Position numbers and translations under genes: made by a program. From contig CAWJIJ010000009.1 in assembly GCA_963842955.1 (NCBI GenBank), positions 434,001 through 498,000 on the forward strand: 64,000 bases of DNA, written 5' to 3'. This DNA is from JARFQW01 sp963842955 (GTDB lineage: Bacteria; Pseudomonadota; Gammaproteobacteria; Steroidobacterales; XN24). Under the pieces are notes generated by a model. That model was not told the origin of the DNA. It saw only the letters and a program-made list of their open reading frames with translations, and ran no database searches. Of the stretch, positions 35,320-45,403 are shown one piece after another (within the stretch, counting starts at the first letter, position 1; the number at the start of each line of letters is the position of its first letter).

Positions 35320-36660
35320 CTACCGTTCCTTGAACGAATCCGGGTTAACCCCGTGTCGATTCAGCAACTTGTAGAAGTCCGTCCGGTTTCGCCCGGCGAG
35401 TCTTGCTGCCTGGGTCACGTTGCCCGCCGTGATCTGCAGCACCTGGCTGAGATAATTCCGGGTGAACTCATCCCGGGCGTCCTTGAACTGGGGCAAGCCG
35501 GAGGATTCGCCGCCCAAGGCCTGACGTACGAGTTCCGGGGCAATAACCGGCGTGGGGCTCAAGGCGACGTTCTGGCGAACCACGTTGGCCAACTGGCGAA
35601 TATTGCCCGGCCACTCCGCGGCAACGAGCATTTCCATGGCCTCCGGCGAATAGATCCTGTCTTCGCCCTCGCTTTCCTTGACTGCCTCGGTCAGGAAACG
35701 CGCTGCAAGCAGCGGTATGTCCTCGCGCCGATCGGCCAGTGACGGGAGATGGAGATTGACGACGTTCAGCCGATAGTAGAGATCTTCGCGGAACCGGCCG
35801 CTGGACATCAGGTCGCGGAGATCCTGGTGGGTCGCCGAGATAATCCGGACATCCACAGGCAGCGCGTCCGTGCCGCCAACCGGTCGAATCTTGTTCTCCT
35901 GGAGGACCCGAAGCAGCTTGACCTGGAGCCGGATCGGCATGTCGCCGATTTCGTCCAGAAGCAGGGTGCCGCCGCTGGCGGCGAGAAACAGGCCTTCGTT
36001 GCGCCGGGTAGCCCCCGTGAAAGCACCCTTCTCATGGCCAAAAAGTTCGGACTCGAGCAGATTCTCCGGCATCGCGCTGCAATTGATAGCGACAAATGCC
36101 CGGTCTTTCCGGGTCGAAGCCCTGTGGATGGCCTTGGCCATCAGTTCCTTGCCCGTGCCGCTCTCTCCGGTGATCAGTACCCGCGCATCGGTAACGGCCA
36201 CCATCTTGGCCTGCCGCAGGCGCTCTTCCATGATCGGATTCCGGGTGAGGATCTCGGCGCACCAGTCTTCATCCACACCCGGCAAGGCGGACTGTTCGAG
36301 CGCCCGTTCCACGGTCGTTAACAATTCGTCCTTATCGACGGGCTTGGTCAGGAATCCAAACGCCCCGAGCTGGGTGGCTTCGACCGCATCCGGGATCGTG
36401 CCATGGGCGGTCAGCAGTACGACCCGCAGACCTGAGAACCGCTTGTGCAGTTCCCGCAAGAGCCCGATGCCGTCCATCCCTTCCATCCGCAGGTCTGTAA
36501 TGACGAGTTCAGGGCGAAACTGCGGAACCACGTCGAGCGCCTCGGCGGCACTCTCCACGGCCTTGACATCGTAGCCCTCGGTCCGGAGCCGAATGCTGAT
36601 GAGTCTCAGCAGATCAGGATCGTCGTCGACGAGGACGATGCGGTGTTTGCGGTCAGTCAT
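35320..36660 (-). CDS. glrR: Sigma-54-dependent response regulator GlrR/QseF
   Basis: A 446-residue NtrC-type activator. The receiver domain (residues 1-125) has the acidic pair DDDPDLL, phosphoacceptor Asp in LVITDLRMEGMDG and Lys in FLTKPVDKDEL. The AAA+ domain has Walker A GESGTGKEL, the sigma-54 loop EKGAFTGAT, Walker B GGTLLLDEIGD and the arginine-rich sensor II. The C-terminal Fis-type helix-turn-helix reads GNVTQAARLAGRNRTDFYKLLNRHG. Its ATG overlaps the qseG stop. In enterobacteria this regulator drives small RNAs that control amino-sugar synthesis and cell-envelope genes; the target here is unknown. Confidence 0.93.
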   Translation of the reverse strand: MTDRKHRIVLVDDDPDLLRLISIRLRTEGYDVKAVESAAEALDVVPQFRPELVITDLRMEGMDGIGLLRELHKRFSGLRVVLLTAHGTIPDAVEATQLGAFGFLTKPVDKDELLTTVERALEQSALPGVDEDWCAEILTRNPIMEERLRQAKMVAVTDARVLITGESGTGKELMAKAIHRASTRKDRAFVAINCSAMPENLLESELFGHEKGAFTGATRRNEGLFLAASGGTLLLDEIGDMPIRLQVKLLRVLQENKIRPVGGTDALPVDVRIISATHQDLRDLMSSGRFREDLYYRLNVVNLHLPSLADRREDIPLLAARFLTEAVKESEGEDRIYSPEAMEMLVAAEWPGNIRQLANVVRQNVALSPTPVIAPELVRQALGGESSGLPQFKDARDEFTRNYLSQVLQITAGNVTQAARLAGRNRTDFYKLLNRHGVNPDSFKER

Positions 36661-37250
36661 CTGGGCTCCGTGACGGGCTCGTCCCGATCAAGGACTGCGC
36701 GCTCGATGGTCCGTATGGCCTCCAGCTTGGCTTCAGCCTCGGACAGGGCGGCCCGCAGCCGCATGTTTTCATTTGTGGCGGCTTCCAGTTCGCGGCTGCT
36801 AACCCGCGTACGTTGCCGTCTGAGTTCTTCTACTGTAGCCGCCAACTGGCGGTTTTGGGTCTCGAGACGCGACAGGGCCTCCGCGTGCTGGAGCTGGACC
36901 CGCGCGAGCGAGCGCTCCATCGGCAGGAGGCCTACCGGCTCCTGCAGAATATCGGACAGGATCCGGGCCGCTTCCCGGGGATCGGCAGCCGGGTGCCCGG
37001 GTATGCTGAGGACAAGGGCAAAGCGAAGCCGGTTCGTGGTCGTGGGCGTACGCCGATAATCGGACGCGACCCGCTTGTAGATCACCGCGCGCTCCTCCGG
37101 ACTGGCCTGAACCAGCGCGTCGAGTGTCTGCAAATAAACCTCGACACCGGCCGGGGTCTTTTCCTGCGCAGGTTCGGTTGGGCCTTGCCAGGAAGGGGAA
37201 GCGCAACCACTGGCGGCAAGCAGCAAGACGATTGCGAGAATTGATTTCAT
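36657..37250 (-). CDS. qseG: QseG-like lipoprotein
   Basis: A short lipoprotein between glrK and glrR, the position of QseG (YfhG) in enterobacteria, where it links the sensor kinase to the outer membrane. I start it at ATG 37250 because MKSILAIVLLLAASGC is a clean lipoprotein signal with the lipobox AASGC. Most of the C-terminal half is a predicted coiled coil (LEATNENMRLRAALSEAEAKLEAIRTIER). The start is five bases past the glrK stop and the end overlaps the glrR start, so the three genes form one operon. Confidence 0.8.
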   Translation of the reverse strand: MKSILAIVLLLAASGCASPSWQGPTEPAQEKTPAGVEVYLQTLDALVQASPEERAVIYKRVASDYRRTPTTTNRLRFALVLSIPGHPAADPREAARILSDILQEPVGLLPMERSLARVQLQHAEALSRLETQNRQLAATVEELRRQRTRVSSRELEAATNENMRLRAALSEAEAKLEAIRTIERAVLDRDEPVTEPR

Positions 37251-37254
37251 GGGT

Positions 37255-38700
37255 TCAGGCACTTGCGGCGAGTTGCTCCAGCGGGAGAGTGACACGAAAC
37301 AGCGCACCGCCGTCCGGCGCGTCGAGAATCTCGACGCGACCCCTGTGGGCCTGAACGCATTCGGCTACGACGGAGAGACCGATGCCCGTGCCCTCCAGGC
37401 GGCCACGCTGTCTTGCGGTACCGCGGTAGAAGGCATCGAAAATCATTCGCCGCTCCGCTTCCGGTACCCCCGGGCCTGAATCGCAGATGTCGATCACGGC
37501 TTCGTCGCCGCTGGCTCGGGTTTCAATCCCGATCCTGCCTCTGCGGGGCGTGAACTTCACGGCGTTCGTCAACAGATTATCCAGTACAAGGCGAATTTTT
37601 TCCTTGTCCCCGATCAGTTCGATGTCATCCAGGCACGTGCTCACCTCGATTTCACCGCCGGCGAGCGTGAGCCGGTGTTGACGAAGAACGCTTTCGACCA
37701 GCGGCCGGATTCGCACCGGTTTGAACTCGAGCTCTGCGTTTCGGGCCTGCCAGGCACTGAAGCTCAGCAGGTTCTCAATCAGTTGCTGAAGCTTCAGGCT
37801 GTTGTCCCTCAGGATCCGTGTCACATCATGCTGATCCGGGCTCAGGTCGCCCACGGCGCCGTCCATGAGCAACTCGGACCCTTCCCGCATATTGGCCAGC
37901 GGCGTTTTTAGTTCGTGGGACATATGGCGGAGAAAGCGGTTCTTTTCCTCTGAAATCTCGATCAGTCGCAGACGCAGCCACTCGAGTTGCCCCCCAAGGG
38001 CCGCGAGGTCGCTTGGGCCACTCACCTGGATGGGCTGGCTGAGACTTCCCTTGCCCAGCAGGTCGATGGCTCTGTCCAGGCGGCGCAGGGGACGGATCAC
38101 CAGGGCGTAGAACAAGCCCAGGATGATCAAGATGGCCGGAACGAGCGCTGCGGCCTGCCATCCGAGTTTTCGTCTTGCTTCCTGGCCTTCGGCCTGGAGA
38201 ATCGATACTTCCTCCTCGATGGCCCGTTGGCTGGCCGCCGACAGCGCCCCGGCCGCCGTGTTGAGCATCTCGAATTCATTGAGTACCAGGTCGCCCGCAT
38301 CCGCGGGGAGCGGGACCGTCTCGAGGGTCCGAAGAATCGTCAGGCTTCCCAAGCGCATGGCGGCCAGCTGGTCGCGGGCGGAATCGGTCTGGGGGAGCAG
38401 CGCCAGCGCGTCCAGTGCCTGGCCCAGTCGCGCCTGGCGTTCCCGGTAGGCATCCAGCAGTTCCTCGTCGCCGAGAACGAGATAGAGCCGTGCCGTGCGC
38501 TCCAGGTCGGGGATTTGCTCAAGGACGAGCTGGCTGTTCTTGGAGGCCTGGGTGCCCAGAGCGACGAGGGATTCGCTCTGGTCGGCAAGTCCCCGCAAGT
38601 AGCTCTGTGCGGTAAAGGCAGCAAAGCCCAGGGGCAGCAGCGTGAGGCCGAAACCAATCAGCAGCATGCCGGTGAGAGAACGGGGCCGCGGAAACGCCAT
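37255..38700 (-). CDS. glrK: Sensor histidine kinase GlrK/QseE
   Basis: A 481-residue membrane kinase. It has an N-terminal membrane helix (LLIGFGLTLLPLGFAAFTA), a periplasmic four-helix region, a second helix near residues 183-203, a HAMP segment, and the H-box RHMSHELKTPLANMREG with the phosphorylated His. The N-, G1- and G2-boxes follow (DNLLTNAVKFTP, DICDSGPGVP, GTGIGLSVV). It is first in the glrK-qseG-glrR operon and should phosphorylate GlrR. Gene order is the best evidence for the name. Confidence 0.9.
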   Translation of the reverse strand: MAFPRPRSLTGMLLIGFGLTLLPLGFAAFTAQSYLRGLADQSESLVALGTQASKNSQLVLEQIPDLERTARLYLVLGDEELLDAYRERQARLGQALDALALLPQTDSARDQLAAMRLGSLTILRTLETVPLPADAGDLVLNEFEMLNTAAGALSAASQRAIEEEVSILQAEGQEARRKLGWQAAALVPAILIILGLFYALVIRPLRRLDRAIDLLGKGSLSQPIQVSGPSDLAALGGQLEWLRLRLIEISEEKNRFLRHMSHELKTPLANMREGSELLMDGAVGDLSPDQHDVTRILRDNSLKLQQLIENLLSFSAWQARNAELEFKPVRIRPLVESVLRQHRLTLAGGEIEVSTCLDDIELIGDKEKIRLVLDNLLTNAVKFTPRRGRIGIETRASGDEAVIDICDSGPGVPEAERRMIFDAFYRGTARQRGRLEGTGIGLSVVAECVQAHRGRVEILDAPDGGALFRVTLPLEQLAASA

Positions 38701-38750
38701 CGAAAAATGGTAGCACGCAGGTCCGCCGTCAGAGCGGGCTGAACGGACGC

Positions 38751-39770
38751 TTACCCGGCGTTGCGAATTCGCGAACGTTCCCAGGCCAGGGCGGTTGCGA
38801 CGATCGTGTCCAGATTATCGAATGCGGGCGCCCACCCGAGGACCTCGCGAATGCGTCCGGCGTCGGCGATCAGGCTCGGAGGATCCCCGGGCCGTCGCTC
38901 CGCCTCTTCGACCGGAACAGGCGAACCATGCGCCCGTGCCACGGCGGCCAGCACCTCGCGAACGGAGTAGCCATGCCCGTACCCGCAGTTGAGAATCCGC
39001 GAGCTTCCGCCACCCGCCAGGTAGTCCAATGCCTTGAGATGAGCCGAGGCGAGGTCTTCCACGTGGATATAGTCCCGCACACCGGTGCCGTCGGGGGTGG
39101 GATAGTCTGTCCCGAAGATCTTGAGGGCGCCCCGTCGACCCAGGGCTGCTTCGCAGGCCACCTTGATCAGCAAGGTCGCCTTGCGTGTCGACTGGCCGAT
39201 GCGCCCCTTCGGATCGGCGCCGGCGACATTGAAGTAGCGAAGGATGATGTGTTTCATGCCGGAGGCTGCCGACAGGTCCGCGAGCATCCGCTCGCTCATC
39301 AGCTTCGAGGCGCCGTAGGGATTGATCGGGTCGGTGGGCGTCTCCTCGCTGGCCTGTCCGCTGGCGGGCATGCCGTAGACGGCGGCCGTGGAGGAAAACA
39401 CGAAGTTCCGCACGCTCGCAGCCTGACATGCAGCGAGCAGGCTGCGGGTGGAGCAGGTGTTGTTTGCGTAATATTTTAGCGGGTCGCTCACCGATTCCGG
39501 GACCACCGTATGGGCGGCGAAATGCATGACGGTGTCGATCGCATAGTCAGCCAGGGTACGGCGAACCAGGGCCTCGTCTCCCGTGTCCCCCTCGACCAGG
39601 TCCCCGTACAGGACGGCATCGCGAAAACCCGTGGAAAGATTGTCCAGCGTCACGACCCGATAGCCGGCCTCGCCGAGCTGCCGAACGACGTGACTCCCGA
39701 TGTAGCCCGCGCCGCCAGTTACCAGAACGCCCGTCGGATCTGCCATTGCTTCCGCCGCCTTAGGTGCCAA
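38751..39770 (-). CDS. galE: UDP-glucose 4-epimerase
   Basis: A 339-residue SDR epimerase that interconverts UDP-glucose and UDP-galactose, or the GlcNAc/GalNAc forms. VLVTGGAGYIGSHVVRQL is the NAD-binding loop, VMHFAAHTVVPESVSDPLKYYANN the substrate loop, and NPYGASKLMSE holds the catalytic Tyr-Lys pair. SSTAAVYGMP and FNVAGAD are also present. A second ATG eight codons in (39746) could be the true start. It would supply galactose donors for the EPS and lipopolysaccharide. Confidence 0.92.
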   Translation of the reverse strand: MAPKAAEAMADPTGVLVTGGAGYIGSHVVRQLGEAGYRVVTLDNLSTGFRDAVLYGDLVEGDTGDEALVRRTLADYAIDTVMHFAAHTVVPESVSDPLKYYANNTCSTRSLLAACQAASVRNFVFSSTAAVYGMPASGQASEETPTDPINPYGASKLMSERMLADLSAASGMKHIILRYFNVAGADPKGRIGQSTRKATLLIKVACEAALGRRGALKIFGTDYPTPDGTGVRDYIHVEDLASAHLKALDYLAGGGSSRILNCGYGHGYSVREVLAAVARAHGSPVPVEEAERRPGDPPSLIADAGRIREVLGWAPAFDNLDTIVATALAWERSRIRNAG

Positions 39771-39940
39771 GACGCCGAATCATAGCAATACCCGGACCGG
39801 CAAAAACGTGACCCGGCGCACCGCAGGTTCGTACAACCCTCCGCGGTTGCCCGGAGCCACAGTTCCTTCGCAGGGGTGAGGCGGGCCCCGCGCAATCGGT
39901 CCAATTGCGCGATAATCCCCCGCTTTGCCCGGGAGCCGGC

Positions 39941-40906
39941 ATGAACGAGCAGCCTTATCAGCAGCTGACCCCTGAACGCGTCCTCGACGCAGCGGTCGCG
40001 ATGGGGTTCATGCCGACCGGCCGTTTCCTCGCGCTCAACAGCTATGAGAACCGCGTCTACCTGGTCGACGTCGAAGACGGCGAGGGGCTCGTGCTGAAGT
40101 TTTACCGTCCGGGTCGATGGTCCGAAGACCAGATCAGGGAGGAGCATGAGTTTGCCGCGGAGCTGGCCGGGTCTGATCTTCAGGTAGTGGCGCCCCTGGA
40201 GATAGCCGGGGAGACACTGCATTTCGACGGTCGATACGCCTACGCCGGGTACCCCAGGGCGGGAGGGCGCTGGCCGGAGCTGGAGACGGCAGCGGATCGA
40301 CGCCAGATGGGGCGGTTCCTCGGGCGCATGCATGCCGTGGGCGCCGCCAGGGAGTTTCAGTACAGGGATACGCTCGATCTCGTCGGAGAGATGGAGGACG
40401 CGGTGGCGTTCATCCTGGAGGGCGACTGGGTTCCGCCAGACCTGACCGATGCCTACGACGCCGTCGCCGGGCAGATCATCGAAACGGTGGCGGACGTGGA
40501 AAGTGCCTTCGGAGGAGTTCGGTGGCAGCGCATTCACGGCGATCTGCATGCCGGCAACATTCTGTGGCGCGAGGGACCGAGCGTGGTGGACCTGGACGAT
40601 TGCGTCACCGGCCCTTCAGTACAGGACATCTGGATGTTGCTCCCGTCCGAAGCGGAAGACAGGGAATTGGTCCTGGGCGAACTTATCGAAGGCTATGAGG
40701 TGTTCTTTTCGTTCGATTTGCGTGAATTGGGCCTCATAGAAGCCCTGCGCGCCCGGCGTATCATGAGTTACGCCGCCTGGCTGGGGCGCCGGTGGGACGA
40801 TCCGGCGTTCCCGCGGGCGTTTCCCTGGTTCGAAGAGGCCCGTTACTGGGAGCAGCACATATTGATGCTGAAAGAACAATTCGCTGTATTGCAGGAAGGC
40901 GCATGA
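39941..40906 (+). CDS. srkA: Stress response kinase A (YihE type)
   Basis: A Ser/Thr protein kinase with a choline-kinase-like fold, which in E. coli opposes MazEF-mediated death. The ATG at 39941 gives the standard N-terminus YQQLTPERVLDAAVAMGFMP. FLALNSYENRVYLVDVEDG is the glycine-poor nucleotide loop, RIHGDLHAGNILWREG the catalytic loop, and VVDLDDCVTGPS the metal-binding loop. The stop overlaps the next ATG (ATGA), so it is coupled to an unrelated lipoprotein gene. Confidence 0.92.
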   Translation: MNEQPYQQLTPERVLDAAVAMGFMPTGRFLALNSYENRVYLVDVEDGEGLVLKFYRPGRWSEDQIREEHEFAAELAGSDLQVVAPLEIAGETLHFDGRYAYAGYPRAGGRWPELETAADRRQMGRFLGRMHAVGAAREFQYRDTLDLVGEMEDAVAFILEGDWVPPDLTDAYDAVAGQIIETVADVESAFGGVRWQRIHGDLHAGNILWREGPSVVDLDDCVTGPSVQDIWMLLPSEAEDRELVLGELIEGYEVFFSFDLRELGLIEALRARRIMSYAAWLGRRWDDPAFPRAFPWFEEARYWEQHILMLKEQFAVLQEGA

Positions 40907-43144
40907 GCTTTTCCCGTCCCGCTGTCGCCGCAATGATTGTGGTCCTCGCACTGGCTCTTTCGGCCTGTGGCGGGGGGGGAGGGGGCGGTGGTGCGTCGCC
41001 CGCGGCGGTCCCGCCGCCAGCTCCGGTACCGGTTCCCACGCCGGATCCGACACCCGACCCGGACCCGACCCCGGACCCGGACCCGGACCCGACCCGACCC
41101 GGACCCGACGCCGGATCCTGATCCGGTGTCTCAGGTCATCCTGACCGGTATAGCGACCTATGACCGCGTGCCCCACACGGATTCCGGCGCCCTGTTCTTC
41201 GATGGCGTAACGAAAGAGCCGATCGCCGGCGCCACCGTCCAGGCTCTCGGAGAGACCGGCGCCTTGATCGACGAGGTTCGCTCCGGCGTCGACGGGGAGT
41301 ATTCCCTGAGCGTGCCAGCCAACAGTCGCTTGCGTGTGCGCGTTCGAGCGGAGCTCAGGCACCCGGACGATCAGTGGGAATTCATTGTCGTTGACAACGT
41401 GGAGGCGTCTCCGAGGACGGAGAGCGAGTGCTGGATTGCGGAAAATACTCGCAACAAACCGGTCTACGCGATTGAGACCGGGGTGTTCGACAGCGGGGAC
41501 CAGGCGGCGCTGGCCAGGGACCTTCACGCAGCCTCCGGGTGGGACGGGACTCGCTACAGCGGCGAACGGGCGGCGGCGCCCTTTGCTGTCCTGGCCGTCG
41601 CTGATGCCATGCGGCAGCTGCTCCTTTCCGCGGATGCCAACCTGGTGCTTCCGTCGCTCAAGCTGAACTGGAGCGAAGACAACGTGCCGGCCGCCGATAA
41701 CGGGTTTAACCCGTGCAGCGGCGAAATCGCGACGTCGGCGTACGTTTCCAGCGGAGGGTCCGGGCAGATCTATCTGCTGGGGGACGGCGCGTCCGATGCT
41801 GATGAATTCGATGTCCACGTGATCGCCCATGAGCTGGGTCACTATTACGAGGACCGCCTGGCTCGTAGCGATAGTCCTGGCGGTGCGCACTCCATTTTTG
41901 ATCGACTCGACCTGCGTCTCGCGTTCTCAGAGGGCTGGGGGAACGCTTTTTCGGCTATGGTTACCGGGGACGCCGTCTACAAGGATGCACAGGGCGCTTC
42001 CTCGGGATTCAGTTTCGATATCGAGCGCAACAGTGTCCTGAACGCCGGGTGGTACAACGAGTCCTCGGTCCACAGCATTCTCTACGATCTGTTCGATACC
42101 GGGGCGGATGGCGTGGACTCGATTGCGCTGGGGTTTGCTCCCCTGCATGAGGTGCTGACCGGGCCCCAGCGGACCACCCGCGCCGTGACGAGTGTTTTCA
42201 CGTTTATTCCTGCCCTGAAGGCGCAGCAATCCGCCCTGGCCGGAAATATCGATCAGCTCGTGGCCGCCCAGGACATCGTGGCGGTAAGCATGGACGAGTG
42301 GGGAAGTACTGAAACCAACGACGCGGGAAGGGCGGATGTCCTGCCCGTTTATCATCCTCTGCCGATCGACGGCGCACCGACTGAAGTCTGTAGCATCAAT
42401 TTCTCGCCGGGTGATTTTTACAGCAAGCTCGGTATCCGGCAGTACCTCAGGCTAACCCTGGACAGCGCCGGGCCGGTTGTAATTTCCGCATCTGGAGAAC
42501 CGGGTACTGACCCGGACTTCGTTCTTCATGACGCGGGATTCAGGCGTTTTTCCGAGTCTGCCGAGGACGGATTTGAAAGCGCGACATGGGAACTTGACGC
42601 CGGCGAATTCGTCGTCGAGGTCTATGAGTGGGAAAACCTGACGAGTCCGCCGAAAGGCCGGACCTGTTTTGAAATCACCGCCCGGGCCGGGCTTGCATTG
42701 GGCAACGTCGGCCCTGGCGATGGCACGGACTCGCAGGCTTCGGATCTGAAGACACGGCAAACGGGCCTGCCAACGGGCAAACCCAGGCCTTCCGTGCGGA
42801 TCAGCCTGGCTGGTGGCACCCGCACCCGGGGCGCGCGATTCGAGCTCCGGGGGCAGCTCAGCGCCGGAGCCGGTATCGAAGTCCTTGAGGTCAGTGCCCG
42901 CTCCGGACGGGGAACGCGAGTGGATTCGGTGGAACACGCCGCGGATACCGGGCACTTTGTCGTGCAGGGCTGGATAGACGACCCTGCGCATGCCCGGGTG
43001 CGAATGGAGGCCACCTACGCTGGCGATCTCAGCGGAATCCGTCGATGGACGCTTGGTGCCACGCCATCGGGTCTGCCGCCGCTGCGGCGGGCGCCGGTCC
43101 AGACCAAGTCCGGTGTCAGAGCCTTTCGGAGCCTGACTCCCTGA
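40903..43144 (+). CDS. Lipoprotein with HExxH metallopeptidase motif (one frameshift)
   Basis: A secreted lipoprotein of about 745 residues after one base correction. The N-terminus reads MSFSRPAVAAMIVVLALALSAC, a lipoprotein signal, followed by a glycine run and a long PDPDPTPDP linker. The frame changes in that repeat near 41090-41100; GACCCGACCCG probably should have one more C. The body has a carboxypeptidase-regulatory-like beta domain near residue 85 (EPIAGATVQALGETG) and the motif VIAHELGHYYEDRL with a downstream Glu in AFSEGWGNAF, a gluzincin-like arrangement. The ATG overlaps the srkA stop. It is probably a surface peptidase; the substrate is unknown. Confidence 0.75.
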
Positions 43145-43362
43145 TAGATCCCCGACTGCCCGATCTCTCCATGCGGGGGCTTGCTTAACGGGCCCGATTC
43201 CCGGGAAGGGACTTTCAGGTCGTCCCGGAACCGGCTTCGGCCCGTCTGCTGAAAGACCGGTCGGATCAGGGGCGGCGCTGGTGAGGAGGCCTGCATCGTG
43301 CCGCGATTTACCGCGCTGAAAGCGGATATGGCCCTTGCGTATCGCTGGGGGGCCGACCGCCG

Positions 43363-43368
43363 TATAAT
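43363..43368 (+). promoter_or_regulatory. Likely -10 element of typA
   Basis: TATAAT, an exact -10 hexamer, 42 bases before the typA ATG. The -35 region is weak, with TTGCGT at 43335-43340 being too far upstream (22 bases). The rest of the 266-base gap from 43145 shows no other gene. Confidence 0.45.
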
Positions 43369-43410
43369 CCCGCGCCTTTCCCCCAAGCGCGCATCCGGTC
43401 GCCAGTATCC

Positions 43411-45237
43411 ATGATTGATTCCTTGAGAAACGTCGCGATCATCGCCCATGTTGATCACGGCAAGACCACCCTGGTGGACAAACTGCTCAGCCAGTCGAAT
43501 ACCCTCGCGGAGCGTGAGGATCTGCCCGAAAGGGCGATGGATAACAGCGATCTCGAGAAAGAGCGTGGCATCACGATTCTCGCCAAGAACACGGCGATTC
43601 GCTGGCGGGATTACCGCATCAATATTGTCGACACGCCGGGTCATGCGGACTTTGGCGGCGAGGTCGAGCGCGTGTTGTCCATGGTGGACAGTGTGCTCTT
43701 GATTGTCGATGCCGTGGAGGGGCCCATGCCCCAGACCCGGTTTGTCACGGAGAAGGCGTTTTCGCACGGCCTGAAGCCGATCGTGGTCGTCAACAAGGTG
43801 GACCGGCAGGGGGCGAGGCCGGTTCAGGTGCTGGACGAGGTTTTCGATCTCATGGACAGTCTCGGCGCCACCGACGAGCAGCTGGATTTCCCGGTTGTCT
43901 ATGCGTCCGCGATCCAGGGCCGTGCCGGTCTCGATCCCGAACACCTGGCCGAAGACATGACGCCGTTGTTCGAGACCCTGGTAGAAGCCTGCCCGCCACC
44001 GCCGGTAGATCTGGATGGGCCTCTGCAGCTGCAGGTCAGTTCCCTCAGCTACTCCAACTATGTTGGGGCTATCGGTATCGGCCGGATTCGTCGTGGCCAG
44101 CTGAAACGCAATCAGCCCGTGGTCGTAGTGGACCGGCATGGCAATACCCGCCGGGAGAAAGTCTTACAGGTATTTCGTTTTCTTGGCCTCAAGCGTATCG
44201 AGGCCGATTCCGCCGAGGCAGGCGATATCGTGGCGTTTTCCGGCATCGAAAGGCCCCGTGTTTCCGATACGTTGTGCGACCCGGCCGCAGTGGAGGCGCT
44301 TCCGGCGCTGACAGTCGATGAACCGACGATCAGCATGACGTTCCAGACTAACGATTCGCCGTTTTCCGGTCGGGAAGGCAAGTTTCTTACCAGCCGCCAG
44401 CTGGGCGAGCGCCTTGAGCGCGAAGCCATTCACAACGTCGCCCTCCGGGTAGAGCAGACCGAGGACCCGGAGAAGTTCCGGGTATCCGGCCGCGGCGAGC
44501 TGCACCTGGCGATTCTGCTGGAGACAATGCGTCGAGAAGGCTACGAGCTGGCTGTGTCCCGGCCCGAAGTGATCGTGCGTGAGGTGGACGGTCACCGCGA
44601 GGAACCCTTCGAGACCCTGGTGATCGATATGGACAGCCAACACCAGGGCGCCGTCATGGAGGCCATTGCCGAGCGGGGTGGGGCCCTGGCGGACATGCGT
44701 CCGGACGGTCATGGACGGGTTCGGCTGGACTACCGGATTCCCAGCCGCGGCCTCATTGGATTCCAGTCGGATTTCCGGGGAATGACCTCCGGAAGCGGCA
44801 TTCTCTATCATGTTTTCGACGGATACGGTCCGGTACGGCCCGGCGGGCTGGCGCGCCGCAGCCGGGGCGTGCTCATTTCCAACGGGACTGGCCGGGCACT
44901 CGGCTACGCTTTGTTCAACCTGCAGGATCGGGGCCGAATGTTCATCGCTCCCGGCGATGATGTGTATGAAGGCCAGATCGTCGGCGAGCATGCCCGGGCG
45001 AACGACCTGACGGTCAATCCCATGAAAGCCAAGCAGCTGACGAACGTGCGCGCCTCCGGTAGAGACGAGAACATTCTCCTGACCCCGCCGGTCGTTATGG
45101 GGCTGGAGCGGGGCCTGGAGTACGTGGACGATGACGAACTCCTTGAGATCACTCCACAGAACATCCGCTTGCGCAAGCGGCATCTGCTGGAACATGAGCG
45201 AAAGAGAGCGGCCCGGCAGACTGTAGAAATCAGCTAA
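43411..45237 (+). CDS. typA: Ribosome-associated GTPase TypA/BipA
   Basis: A 608-residue translational GTPase that helps ribosome assembly and stress adaptation. G1 is IIAHVDHGKTTLVDKLL, G2 lies in KERGITILAKNT, G3 is DTPGHADFGGEVER and G4 is VVNKVDRQGARP. The EF-G-like domains and the TypA-specific C-terminal domain follow (SRGLIGFQSDFRGMTSGSG; RGVLISNGTGRALGYAL). Length and order are complete. A leader of about 40 bases with a TATAAT box precedes it. Confidence 0.97.
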   Translation: MIDSLRNVAIIAHVDHGKTTLVDKLLSQSNTLAEREDLPERAMDNSDLEKERGITILAKNTAIRWRDYRINIVDTPGHADFGGEVERVLSMVDSVLLIVDAVEGPMPQTRFVTEKAFSHGLKPIVVVNKVDRQGARPVQVLDEVFDLMDSLGATDEQLDFPVVYASAIQGRAGLDPEHLAEDMTPLFETLVEACPPPPVDLDGPLQLQVSSLSYSNYVGAIGIGRIRRGQLKRNQPVVVVDRHGNTRREKVLQVFRFLGLKRIEADSAEAGDIVAFSGIERPRVSDTLCDPAAVEALPALTVDEPTISMTFQTNDSPFSGREGKFLTSRQLGERLEREAIHNVALRVEQTEDPEKFRVSGRGELHLAILLETMRREGYELAVSRPEVIVREVDGHREEPFETLVIDMDSQHQGAVMEAIAERGGALADMRPDGHGRVRLDYRIPSRGLIGFQSDFRGMTSGSGILYHVFDGYGPVRPGGLARRSRGVLISNGTGRALGYALFNLQDRGRMFIAPGDDVYEGQIVGEHARANDLTVNPMKAKQLTNVRASGRDENILLTPPVVMGLERGLEYVDDDELLEITPQNIRLRKRHLLEHERKRAARQTVEIS

Positions 45238-45318
45238 AGAAAGCCTCGTAACTCGTTGACATAAATATATACGAAGAATAATCAGAAAATCGAGAGTGTG
45301 GTCGCTCGGGTGCCATGT

Positions 45319-45334
45319 CGTGACGGCCGTCACG
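45319..45334. promoter_or_regulatory. CRP/Clp-type palindrome upstream of the GGDEF-EAL gene
   Basis: CGTGACGGCCGTCACG is a perfect 16-base palindrome that shares GTGACGG-CGTCAC with the site at 23041-23056. It lies 69 bases before the gene. TTGACA at 45256-45261 with TAATCA 17 bases on (45279-45284) is a candidate promoter just upstream of it. Confidence 0.5.
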
Positions 45335-45403
45335 CAGCCCGGGGAGGGGTCCCGCGTATAGTTTGGCAACGTGTCGCGGCGCTGCCGTGAGTAATGGCGG
45401 CCC

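Noticed and set aside
41030..41115. Tandem CCGGAC repeats as a mobile or CRISPR-like repeat
   Set aside because: They simply encode a Pro-Asp linker of a lipoprotein; there are no spacers or flanking repeats.
43015..44139. Long open frame antisense to typA
   Set aside because: It mirrors the codon pattern of typA, has no family motif and covers a conserved gene; it is a GC-rich shadow.
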